Positions 1-5,456 are shown, counted from the stretch's first letter. The stretch is 5,456 nt of DNA from Oceanospirillales bacterium (GCA_003232965.1 QIKG01000018.1:1-5456), one strand, 5' to 3'. Program-made: numbers and translations. The notes: a model not told the origin generated them from the letters alone.

Positions 1-2
1 AG

Positions 3-101
3 ACAGTCGATATTGCCTATATCAAGCGACATTACTATTTTAGTCATACCACGATTAACCCGACACAAATCGTGCCGGTTGGGCCGGATTTAAAACTTTA
101 G
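3..101 (+). CDS. yqjG: C-terminal end of a glutathionyl-hydroquinone reductase (YqjG/ECM4 family), 5' partial
   Basis: The frame beginning at base 3 reads 32 residues to a TAG at 99-101. It contains the stretch HYYFSHTTINPTQIVPVGP, which matches the conserved C-terminal motif of S-glutathionyl-(chloro)hydroquinone reductases; E. coli YqjG has NHYFRSHKTINPTGIISIGP at this place. These cytosolic omega-class GST-like enzymes reduce glutathionyl-hydroquinones with glutathione. The catalytic Cys and the rest of the protein lie upstream of the window, so integrity cannot be judged. Family members usually continue a few residues past the GP motif to an APHGR-like end. Here the TAG falls just before codons for Ala-Pro-Glu, so the stop may be a late nonsense change; this is inference. 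Family assignment rests on memory of the motif, not a search. Confidence 0.72.
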   Translation, partial: TVDIAYIKRHYYFSHTTINPTQIVPVGPDLKL

Positions 102-125
102 GCACCGGAAGTGAGCTGTGGGAAA

Positions 126-473
126 TGCCGGGGTTCAGCATGCTGAGGGATTTCCCAACACGGAGGCAGGGCTTCTACGCTGAAGGATGGTGAAACCACA
201 GTGACCATGTTGTTCCGTTTTAATGACGATGATCTGATCGAATCAGTGTATGTCAGGGCACCTGGGCGTACTGTCGCGGGCACGGTAATCCCAGCGCCGT
301 GGGAAGGTCGATGGCACAATTACGAGCTACGCGACGGGATGCGCGTCTCTGTTGAGGGTGAAGTGGCATAGATGCTTCCCTAGGGGCGGAAGCCCTACTG
401 GCGTGGTCGCATCACAGGTCTCAATTATGAGTTCCCACCATACAGGGCAGTGCTGTTAACAACAGCGGAATGA
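126..473 (+). pseudogene. Decayed 3' part of a DUF6544-like protein gene
   Basis: From the CTG at 180 one frame reads a coherent protein segment (LKDGETTVTMLFRFNDDDLI, then a PWEGRWHNYELRDGMRV motif at 297-344 and GEVA). It then meets TAG at 369-371 and TAG at 381-383, and continues in the same frame through GRKPYWRGRITGLNYEF to TGA at 471-473. The PWEGR..NYE..DGMRV..EGEVAW..PEG..PYWRGRI..L.YEF pattern is the C-terminal signature of DUF6544 proteins as I remember them; their function is unknown. The first TAG sits where that family has Trp and the second where it has Glu. Upstream, about 132-150, an Ala-Gly-Val-Gln stretch resembling the family lies in another frame, so a frameshift near 140-150 is likely. 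The N-terminal majority of the gene is absent. It lies only about 25 bp after the preceding gene's stop. Confidence 0.6.
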
Positions 474-497
474 AATTCAATCAGCTCGTCTAACTGA

Positions 498-727
498 ACG
501 AAATACCTGGGAGACGACGGATTGATGCTGGGGTATTATGAATTATTCGATTCAAATAGTTCATTGCTTGGGAAACGGGAGTTCGGGTTTACCGTTGATG
601 ACGGTTTTTTCGATCTGGGACAGCAAATCACAGGCAGTCTGGCTTCCTACCACTTCCCGCTGCCGTGTGGTTGTTTGGTGCCGGATTGGTGGGGCTGATC
701 GGGGTGGCGCGCCACAAACGACGTTAA
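498..727 (+). pseudogene. C-terminal remnant of a PEP-CTERM (exosortase-sorted) protein, frameshifted
   Basis: Frame 653-727 ends LPLPAAVWLFGAGLVGLIGV followed by ARHKRR and TAA. This is a near-perfect PEP-CTERM signal: a Pro-containing motif (here LPAAVWLFG), one hydrophobic helix, then a basic tail. In living cells this directs export, exosortase cleavage and surface or EPS attachment. The preceding domain is in a different frame, 498-652, which reads YYELFDSNSSLLGKREFGF then TVDDGFFDLGQQITGSLAS, a typical run just before such a tail. The two halves therefore join only through a frame change near 645-656, probably a small deletion. No signal peptide or N-terminal domain remains. A GGGAG at 509-513 precedes TTG 522 and ATG 525, but this is probably fortuitous in a relic. 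The alternative, that the tail is translated alone, is unlikely. Confidence 0.68.
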
Positions 728-781
728 GCCCTATGGCATTGGCAACAGCCCTTGCCTTCAACAGGTGGGGGTTATAGCCAA

Positions 782-1675
782 ATGTCGAATGAATTATTGC
801 CACCTCCAAGAAGAATACCCTTCAGTGTAAAAGCAAAGTGCCTTTTTACAGGGTTCAGATACCAGATAAGCGTTCTGTTCCTGGCATTTGCAATCGCCTT
901 TTTTCTGGTTTTTGCATTTGATTATCCTTCATTGCTTTTTTATAAAGGCGCTATAGAAACGACAACGGGTACTCTGGTTGGCAAACAAAAGACGATATTC
1001 TCCACAGGCCGTATCAACTTTGGAAGTGCAATGGTGCGGCCAGGGCAGCCGATTTATAAATATTTTTACGTGTACAGCCTCAAGGGTAAACCCTACAAAG
1101 CCAGTTCAGTCGCCATTGACAGGCCGATTGATAAAGAAACTCCATTGGTTATTGAATACCTGAAAGAAAGGCCGTCCATTTCCCGGATTCAGGGCATGTC
1201 ACCCGGACGCCATTTAACCGGAGGAGTAACACCCATCGTAGTCATCATCGTGATTATCCTTATCGCGTTCCTGGCTGTGTACTCAATGACAGCTAAAAGG
1301 ATTCGATTAATTCACCTGCTAAAAAACGGGCTGACGGCAACAGGTACAGTGAAATCTAAAAACCTGTTGTCACGAAGCTCTGGACGCGAATGGTATGAAG
1401 TTACATATGAGTTTACAGTTGATGGGCATTGCTATCAGGTGAAGGACAGGCCTTACTACACTGAAAGGGTTGAAATTGGTGAACGGCGAACACTACTCTA
1501 TGACAGGAAAAAACCACATAAAGCAGCCCTGCTGGATAATATTCCCTGTTCTATCGTCTTTGATGAGTCGGGGGGGATTATGTCTGACAGCCCGCGTTCA
1601 ACGATAATCACTTTGCTGATACCGGTAGCCTCAATAACTCTCATAATGCTTTCAATATATTTTGAGGTTTTTTAG
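782..1675 (+). CDS. DUF3592-like membrane protein with duplicated beta domain
   Basis: This is a 297-residue protein if started at ATG 782, which is preceded by a purine-rich GGTGGGGG ending about 10 bases upstream; an in-frame ATG at 752 would add 10 residues without a clear ribosome site. It has three predicted membrane helices: residues about 28-46 (VLFLAFAIAFFLVFAF), 148-168 (VTPIVVIIVIILIAFLAVYS) and 274-295 (at the very C-terminus). Between them lie two similar soluble segments, about 60-138 and 181-252. Each starts with a T-G-T-[LV] strand, has a central Y.[VF].Y.[LF]..[KD]G..Y block, and ends with a [VL][LI].Y...[KRP] strand. This is the layout of DUF3592 proteins, whose function is unknown. 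No stop or frameshift is visible, so it seems intact although its upstream neighbours are relics. DUF3592-like proteins occur in varied accessory loci, so no role is assigned. Confidence 0.75.
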   Translation: MSNELLPPPRRIPFSVKAKCLFTGFRYQISVLFLAFAIAFFLVFAFDYPSLLFYKGAIETTTGTLVGKQKTIFSTGRINFGSAMVRPGQPIYKYFYVYSLKGKPYKASSVAIDRPIDKETPLVIEYLKERPSISRIQGMSPGRHLTGGVTPIVVIIVIILIAFLAVYSMTAKRIRLIHLLKNGLTATGTVKSKNLLSRSSGREWYEVTYEFTVDGHCYQVKDRPYYTERVEIGERRTLLYDRKKPHKAALLDNIPCSIVFDESGGIMSDSPRSTIITLLIPVASITLIMLSIYFEVF

Positions 1676-1680
1676 AGGGC

Positions 1681-1812
1681 GTTAGGCTGTATCACCGGGC
1701 GGGAGAAGCGGGCCAGGTGCTTGGTTATGTCAATCGCCTTAAAGGTAAACTTTGAAAAGCCAGCCCTGTCTGGAATGACAATATTTTGGCTGGTGTTGAC
1801 GTGTTTCTGTAA
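1681..1812 (+). pseudogene. Possible unknown gene fragment with one in-frame stop
   Basis: Just after the membrane-protein gene, a frame reads VRLYHRAGEAGQVLGYVNRL and KGKL up to TGA at 1753-1755. In the same frame it continues KASPVWNDNILAGVDVFL to TAA at 1810-1812. The residue composition looks protein-like and the two parts share one frame, as in the stop-interrupted relic at 126-473. I do not recognise the family, there is no credible start codon or ribosome site, and the length is short. It may be another 3' remnant or chance. Confidence 0.22.
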
Positions 1813-1824
1813 TTCTCAGATGAT
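1796..1824 (+). promoter_or_regulatory. Candidate sigma-70 promoter for the zinc-ribbon/DUF3883 pair
   Basis: TTGACG at 1796-1801 matches five of six bases of the -35 consensus. It is followed after 17 bases by GATGAT at 1819-1824, which matches four of six of the -10 consensus. Transcription would begin near 1831, leaving a leader of about 45 bases before ATG 1875. It is the only well-spaced pair I noticed in the gap between the membrane-protein gene and the zinc-ribbon gene. Based on consensus matching by eye only. Confidence 0.33.
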
Positions 1825-1874
1825 GCAGGTTAGAGGGCGAGCGACGTTAATGGTTATCAAAGGCGATGTATAAG

Positions 1875-2042
1875 ATGGATTGCGATATTTCTGATTATTA
1901 TCTCCTGGGCGATCAACCCGTGACTTGTGGAATATGTGGTGCAAGAACATCTTTTGATGAAGAGGAAGACGGGAAACAACTACATAGATGCATGAATTCT
2001 GAATGTGGTTATCGATTCTTTGCAGTAACAGAAAATGGTTGA
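1875..2042 (+). CDS. Small zinc-ribbon protein, 55 residues, coupled to the downstream nuclease-like gene
   Basis: The frame from ATG 1875 to TGA 2040-2042 encodes 55 residues with two metal-binding knuckles: C18-G-I-C21-G and C39-M-N-S-E-C44-G-Y. The spacing of 17 residues between Cys21 and Cys39 is typical of a zinc ribbon. An acidic loop (FDEEED, residues 27-32) separates the knuckles. An in-frame ATG at 1866 would add Met-Tyr-Lys. AAAGG at 1859-1863 is 11 bases from ATG 1875 but only 2 from ATG 1866, so 1875 is preferred. The last 8 bases overlap the ATG (2035) of the next gene, which implies translational coupling and joint function. Small zinc ribbons often serve as nucleic-acid or protein-binding accessory subunits; which applies here is unknown. 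I do not recognise a named family. Confidence 0.7.
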   Translation: MDCDISDYYLLGDQPVTCGICGARTSFDEEEDGKQLHRCMNSECGYRFFAVTENG

Positions 2043-2871
2043 CTGGAGCACCCTTGAATGCGAACTCATTGTACAGGACTATATGTCTATGTATGAACAT
2101 GAGATGCGCGGTGAAGGCTATAGCAAGACAGAACACAGACGGCACTTACAAGTAAGGCTTGGTAACCGTTCAGAGGGGGCTATAGAATTTAAGCACCAGA
2201 ATATCAGTGCAGTACTGATAGAATCAGGATTCCCCTACATTCGTGGTTATAAGCCAGCCAGAAATTATCAGTCTTTATTGAAAGATGTTGTCAGGTCTTA
2301 TCTATCAGAAAATCTGCAGGACGTTGTTGCTCAGTCAGATACGCTTATTGAATTGCCAGTGGTAGAGCCGCCAACTGTTGACTGGCGTACTATTCTGACT
2401 AAAGCACCAGATCGCTTGCCACAACAAGCTGAAAATCACGTTCGTGAGTATATTCCTCGAAAGTACAACTATTCGGAGAGAGAGACGAGAAACAGGCAGC
2501 TTGGTATGTTGGGGGAGAAATTCGTTCTGAACTATGAACGATCCCGCCTCGGGTATTTGGGGCGAGACGACCTCGCGAAAGAAGTAGAATGGACAAGCCA
2601 GGAAAAAGGGGATGGAACCGGATATGACATACGATCATTTGACGGTGAGAAGGACGAAGAGTTGTTTATTGAGGTAAAAACAACAAACTCAGGAAAATAT
2701 CAGCCATTCTTTGTTTCAGACAATGAAGTAGACTTTTCAGAGGCATACTCTGCACAGTACGCACTTTATCGTGTCTTTCAATTTAGAAAAGTGCCCGGAC
2801 TCTTTACAATGCTGGGTGATTTGAGAGATAACGTGAATCTTCAGCCAAAGACCTACAAAGCCAGTTTCTAA
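2035..2871 (+). CDS. Restriction-type protein: McrA-like N-terminal head domain fused to DUF3883 nuclease-like domain
   Basis: This is a 278-residue soluble protein. Residues about 1-90 hold a conserved domain with the hallmark NRSEGAIEFKHQNISAVLIE (44-63) and GFPYIRGYKPARNYQ (65-79). I know this domain from proteins that carry HNH or DUF3883 nuclease ends, such as ScoMcrA-like restriction enzymes. A linker (about 95-150) leads to a DUF3883 domain (about 151-262) beginning NRQLGMLGEKFVLNYE. Its likely catalytic set is PD-(D/E)xK-like: E161 in the GE helix, D198 in GYDIRSF, and E213/K215 in FIEVKTT. All appear intact. DNA cleavage or binding of foreign or modified DNA is the inferred role; no methyltransferase lies in the window. 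The ATG at 2035 has no good ribosome site but overlaps the zinc-ribbon gene by 8 bp, consistent with coupling, and the protein begins at the usual place for this domain. It converges on the next gene with 23 bp between stops. Confidence 0.78.
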   Translation: MVDWSTLECELIVQDYMSMYEHEMRGEGYSKTEHRRHLQVRLGNRSEGAIEFKHQNISAVLIESGFPYIRGYKPARNYQSLLKDVVRSYLSENLQDVVAQSDTLIELPVVEPPTVDWRTILTKAPDRLPQQAENHVREYIPRKYNYSERETRNRQLGMLGEKFVLNYERSRLGYLGRDDLAKEVEWTSQEKGDGTGYDIRSFDGEKDEELFIEVKTTNSGKYQPFFVSDNEVDFSEAYSAQYALYRVFQFRKVPGLFTMLGDLRDNVNLQPKTYKASF

Positions 2872-2894
2872 CATTAAGCATGAACTACTACATG

Positions 2895-4439
2895 TCAGGA
2901 GACTGTAAGTTCACGGCGTAAAGGATTCCTGAAGTACTGTTCCTCGAGTGTTTTTATAATAGATCTAATCTTAGACTCTTTGGCATATTCTCTAACAGAA
3001 TCTCCGTCTTTCCAGCCTATGCGGTATTTCTTTATTGCTTGGCTACGGGATTTGAGGTAATCCAGTGTAGTAGGATCAAAATGTCCACAGGTCCAGAACT
3101 CAAAAATAAATTCGCAATTGGCCCATTCACGGCGTGTTTCTCGCGTTACTCGATGAATAAAGGGTACCTTCCTCTCAAGCCATTCCTCAATTTCATCTTG
3201 TGACACAATGTGGTCAGGTTGATGCCCTTTACACTCGCAATGCCAAACTCGTTCGTGGCCCCGGACACCTCGTACATCGATTTCCTTATAGGCACCTGTC
3301 TGTCGGTCTTTGATAAGCGGGCCAATATCGACAGAATACCCCTCCCTTTTATGGACAAGATGACCGACTATCATCTCGAAGAGATCGCCTCGTATATTTG
3401 CCGCAGCTCCTTCTATTGCACTTAAACTGGAGAAAAGCTTCTGGATAACATCCGGATTCTTGACAGCCATGGCCGCAGCATTGTTGAGTGTCTTGAGGAG
3501 TGACGAAAGCCCCGATGCTACCTCTTCTCCAAAAAGGGTGCCGGGTGTTGCCATAACGACGCCTTTGGAGCGGCCTAGATTAAATGCTTCTGGTGTGAAG
3601 CGGTCCGCAACGATGATTGGTAGGAATGTTGCCATATTGCGCAGGCTCGAAACGGCGCTGCATTTGCGGATGAAATATTGTATGTGATCAGTCTCGAGAG
3701 TCCCCCCAACAAATACGTCACATACTAGCGAGCCGGGTTTTACTTTATTGTCAGTAGATCGTTTCACCAATGGTTGGAGATATGATGGCCCCACTAGGTC
3801 CCATTGCGTGGTACCAAATGTTGGTTGTTGCGATTTGTCTTTATCGCGAATATTGATTTTGTTGTAGCTTGCTAATCCAAGTTTCCTAGCCCAGTCGCGG
3901 ACTGCTAGTAGGAGAGTGGTTTCTACAGTATAGCGTGCGTAGTTCATCTCGATTTCTGTGATTGCTATCGGAAGATTTGGGTTCGGGACAATGCAGTTAC
4001 CCAGCCCGGGTAATTCTGATTTGCTTACTGCGCCAATAGCTAACAATCTTTTGAATACTGTTTCAGCTCCAATATGTCCACGCTGACGAAGAGGTGATCC
4101 GCTCGAACCCGCCAACATCGTGATGGGTAGTGCGCCACCTCTTGCGGCAATTGCATCCAAAGCAGTTCCATAAATTGCCGCTGTTTTTCGGAATGCTGCA
4201 AGGAGTGCTCTCCAGTATTCTTGTTTTCCCCAGTGGTCTTCCAGGTAGAGGAATTTTTCCTTACGTGGAAAATTTATTCCCGACAGACGGGTGACTGTGC
4301 CTCGAGATCGAGTAATGCGCTGGCGCGCTGCTTCAGGGGTTAACCCCTTGCCAACAAAATGCTTAGCAATCTCGGACGACAGGGATGGGCCGTTTAAACG
4401 GAGAAATTGTTCTATTTCGTGAGGTGTTATAGAGGCCAT
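2895..4439 (-). CDS. Winged-helix protein with degenerate Mrr-like and intact PD-(D/E)xK nuclease-like domains
   Basis: This is a 514-residue protein counted from ATG 4437-4439; GTG 4452-4454 would add five residues, and neither start has a strong ribosome site. Residues about 3-65 resemble a winged helix (TPHEIEQFLRLNGPSLSSEI, then an EAARQRITRSRG recognition-like helix and a basic wing). A second HTH-like segment spans about 92-140 (ALDAIAARGGALPITMLAGS). Residues about 210-310 look like an Mrr-type restriction fold: TTQWDLVGPSYL, CDVFVGG, and ADRFTPEAFNLGRSKGVV, which matches the late strand-helix of Mrr domains; the usual E-x-K is not evident. Residues about 345-430 hold a clear PD-(D/E)xK set: E355 in RGDLFE, D388 in KEIDV, and E402/K404 in HCECKG. 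A DNA-binding, DNA-cleaving restriction or defence effector is inferred. I do not recognise a named family. The gene appears intact. Confidence 0.72.
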   Translation of the reverse strand: MASITPHEIEQFLRLNGPSLSSEIAKHFVGKGLTPEAARQRITRSRGTVTRLSGINFPRKEKFLYLEDHWGKQEYWRALLAAFRKTAAIYGTALDAIAARGGALPITMLAGSSGSPLRQRGHIGAETVFKRLLAIGAVSKSELPGLGNCIVPNPNLPIAITEIEMNYARYTVETTLLLAVRDWARKLGLASYNKINIRDKDKSQQPTFGTTQWDLVGPSYLQPLVKRSTDNKVKPGSLVCDVFVGGTLETDHIQYFIRKCSAVSSLRNMATFLPIIVADRFTPEAFNLGRSKGVVMATPGTLFGEEVASGLSSLLKTLNNAAAMAVKNPDVIQKLFSSLSAIEGAAANIRGDLFEMIVGHLVHKREGYSVDIGPLIKDRQTGAYKEIDVRGVRGHERVWHCECKGHQPDHIVSQDEIEEWLERKVPFIHRVTRETRREWANCEFIFEFWTCGHFDPTTLDYLKSRSQAIKKYRIGWKDGDSVREYAKESKIRSIIKTLEEQYFRNPLRRELTVS

Positions 4440-4454
4440 TTGCTTTATTGTCAC

Positions 4455-5007
4455 ACAGCGCTATTTATAAATACACTACGTAATGCAGGGAGAACGTTTT
4501 TCGCATCTAAATATATTCAATAAATACAATGCGGTACATGCTGCCAACTTTCTTCCTTGTCACAGTCGTATTTTTAATCGGCATTAATATCTGTTGATTT
4601 GTTGATGTATACAAGTAGCCAGGGTGTCGTAGTTTTTTATCGTAGGTATAGATTCCAGACAAAATTGCACTGTTTATGAGGTGCGGTGTGCTACATGCGA
4701 GCGCCACAAAAGCAATTGGGTATCTCGACAGCGGCAAGCCTACCCATATTCCCGGCGATGCAGGCCATTCGATCTCATATCGAACTATTTTTGGGATGGT
4801 ACTGGGACAGTCAGCGGACGAAATCAGACCCACCCAAACCCAACCACCTTCATATCGGAAACAATAAAAAAGCCACTGAAAATAGAGGCTGGTTGATCTG
4901 GGGCGGTCTCAGCTGGTCCCCGCAAAGTCATTGAGTGAGCGGGAATCGAATTTATGGACATTGTAGCCCGTACCAAAAAAGATACAGTAGTCGTCAAGGA
5001 GGACGAT
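4455..5007. other. Gene-poor spacer upstream of both flanking genes
   Basis: This stretch lies between the start of the minus-strand nuclease-like gene and the toxin relic. 4455-4680 is AT-rich, with a 12-base perfect palindrome TATTTATAAATA at 4462-4473 just upstream of the minus-strand gene. That palindrome could serve as a -10 region or operator, but I see no matching -35. 4676-4867 is open in one + frame (63 codons, including GKPTHIPGDAGHSISYRTIF), while overlapping frames on both strands are also open. No family is recognised and no ribosome site precedes it. TTCGAT-CTCAT-ATCGAA at 4768-4784 is a short inverted repeat. I see no tRNA, no transposase motif and no terminator. Confidence 0.4.
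4996..5002 (+). promoter_or_regulatory. Strong ribosome binding site of the toxin relic
   Basis: AAGGAGG ends five bases before ATG 5008-5010 and eleven before ATG 5014-5016. This fixes the toxin start at 5008 rather than the upstream in-frame ATG at 4954. It is the best Shine-Dalgarno sequence in the window. Confidence 0.7.
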
Positions 5008-5242
5008 ATGCATATGGAAGTGCGATTCTACCGAATGGATTCGGGGAATGAGCCTGTTCGAGAATGGTTGAAAGGTTTACCCAGACAAGAGAGAAAAATC
5101 ATCGATAGTGATATTAAAACAGTCCAGTACGGTTGGCCTTTGGGTATGCCGGTAGTCAGAAAACTTGAACCGGGGCTTTGGGAAAGCAGATCTTGTACTT
5201 GCGATGCAGCGCAAGACCCTCGTGGAGAAAGACAATGAGTAA
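5008..5242 (+). pseudogene. RelE/HigB-type (Gp49-like) toxin gene with internal deletion
   Basis: From ATG 5008, 59 residues read as a normal N-terminus of a HigB/Gp49-like toxin (PF05973-type): MEVRFYRMDSGNEPVREWL, DIKTVQYGWPLGMPVVRKLE and PGLWE. After GAA at 5182-5184 the similarity stops in that frame, which runs on as unrelated sequence to TGA 5236-5238. A different frame from GCA 5186 reads ADLVLAMQRKTLVEKDNE to TAA 5240-5242, the usual C-terminal tail of these toxins (..KTP..DL.LA..RK..). So about 35-40 residues, roughly RS..ARVLF...LLHGF.KK..KTP in relatives, have been deleted with a frame change. The lost part carries most of the active-site and core strands of this ribonuclease family, so the product should be inactive. 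Family identity is from remembered motifs. Confidence 0.75.
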
Positions 5243-5255
5243 ACATTTAACTGAC
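5235..5255 (+). pseudogene. Start of the partner antitoxin gene, truncated after a few codons
   Basis: ATG 5235-5237 overlaps the toxin tail's stop (ATGAGTAA), the usual arrangement in toxin-first HigBA operons. It reads Met-Ser-Lys-His-Leu-Thr-Asp-Cys-Cys and stops at TGA. The MSKHL opening resembles the start of XRE-type HigA antitoxins of this group, but nothing of the helix-turn-helix follows. This fits a second truncation just downstream. The stretch is too short to be certain. Confidence 0.4.
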
Positions 5256-5378
5256 TGCTGCTGACACCAAAACGCTCCGACAATTTCCAGATATGCTGCT
5301 TCATCAGCACACGCTACACGTTGTTCTTGCCTGAGGTACGTAAACCGGAACTTGCCGGGCCTGGTAGTTTGGAATCAG

Positions 5379-5435
5379 ATGAAATTCATGTTGGATGGCA
5401 AGGTAAATGAAGTAGAGGATGTGATGCGACGATGA
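5379..5435 (+). other. Short reading-frame end of unknown identity
   Basis: One frame, open back to about 5262, ends MKFMLDGKVNEVEDVMRR with TGA 5433-5435; it is preceded by LPGLVVWNQ. The composition is protein-like and its stop overlaps a downstream ATG (ATGA), as in real operons. No start with a ribosome site is visible, so it may be the 3' end of a truncated gene or a small ORF from ATG 5379. I do not recognise it. Confidence 0.25.
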
Positions 5436-5456
5436 CATTGGAACACTTGGACAACC
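5432..5456 (+). CDS. Possible start of a gene running out of the window
   Basis: ATG 5432-5434 overlaps the preceding stop by ATGA and reads Met-Thr-Leu-Glu-His-Leu-Asp-Asn to the window edge. AGAGGA at 5414-5419 lies about 12 bases upstream, somewhat far for a ribosome site. Only eight codons are visible, so identity cannot be judged. Confidence 0.25.

Noticed and set aside
1681..1687. GTTAGGC, matching the integron attC core GTTRRRY; also GTTAAGC near 724-730
   Set aside because: No complementary RYYYAAC core with a palindromic stem at attC distance was found, and the sequence before 1681 is coding, so a cassette array is not supported.
1685..1873. 63-codon + frame ending at TAA 1871-1873
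   Set aside because: It has no ribosome site or family match, its composition is poor, and it competes with the more protein-like frame at 1681-1812.
2872..2894. Possible bidirectional terminator between the convergent genes
   Set aside because: The 23-base gap contains no GC-rich hairpin or T-run; the two CATG sites are merely self-complementary tetramers.
3210..3687. Plus-strand open frames inside the minus-strand nuclease-like gene
   Set aside because: They are shadows of a long frame with clear catalytic motifs on the opposite strand.
4507..4833. Minus-strand open frame of 108 codons
   Set aside because: It has no ribosome site and no recognisable family, it overlaps equally open + frames, and its last part lies in AT-rich low-information sequence.
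4919..4943. CCCGC ... GCGGG inverted repeat with a small inner TCA/TGA stem
   Set aside because: The stem is short with an unpaired AAAG and no T-run follows, so a terminator or element end cannot be claimed.
4954..5007. Earlier in-frame ATG for the toxin relic
   Set aside because: The residues before 5008 do not match the toxin family, and AAGGAGG at 4996-5002 points to ATG 5008.

Overview
The window reads as an accessory, decayed stretch of a Gram-negative chromosome of moderate GC. A PEP-CTERM sorting tail at about 653-727 implies an exosortase-bearing host. That, plus a YqjG-type glutathionyl-hydroquinone reductase tail, points to a gamma- or betaproteobacterium. This is inference from families only; no rRNA or taxon marker is present.

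1-730 is a row of gene 3' ends, all on the + strand. First comes the C-terminus of a glutathionyl-hydroquinone reductase, entering from the window edge. Next is the C-terminal part of a DUF6544-like protein with two in-frame TAG codons and a probable upstream frameshift. Last is the C-terminus of a PEP-CTERM protein whose sorting motif lies in a different frame from its preceding domain. 782-1675 is an intact-looking DUF3592-like membrane protein with two copies of a small beta domain. 1676-1865 is mostly non-coding, with one doubtful gene fragment and a plausible sigma-70 promoter.

1875-4439 is the functional core. A 55-residue zinc-ribbon gene overlaps by 8 bp the start of a 278-residue protein that joins a conserved N-terminal 'head' domain (best known to me from McrA/HNH-type restriction proteins) to a DUF3883 PD-(D/E)xK nuclease-like domain. 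Converging on it, with only 23 bp between stop codons, is a 514-residue minus-strand protein. It has winged-helix-like N-terminal segments, a degenerate Mrr-like middle domain and an intact PD-(D/E)xK C-terminal domain. Two different nuclease-like proteins back to back in a degraded neighbourhood look like a defence or restriction island. The pairing of the zinc ribbon with the DUF3883 protein is the best candidate for a little-described two-gene unit.

4440-5007 is AT-rich then mixed intergenic sequence with no recognisable gene. 5008-5242 is a RelE/HigB-type toxin gene that has lost its central-to-C-terminal core by an internal deletion and is followed by the first few codons of what was probably its antitoxin. 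The last 55 bases hold a short reading-frame end with an ATGA overlap onto a start codon running out of the window.
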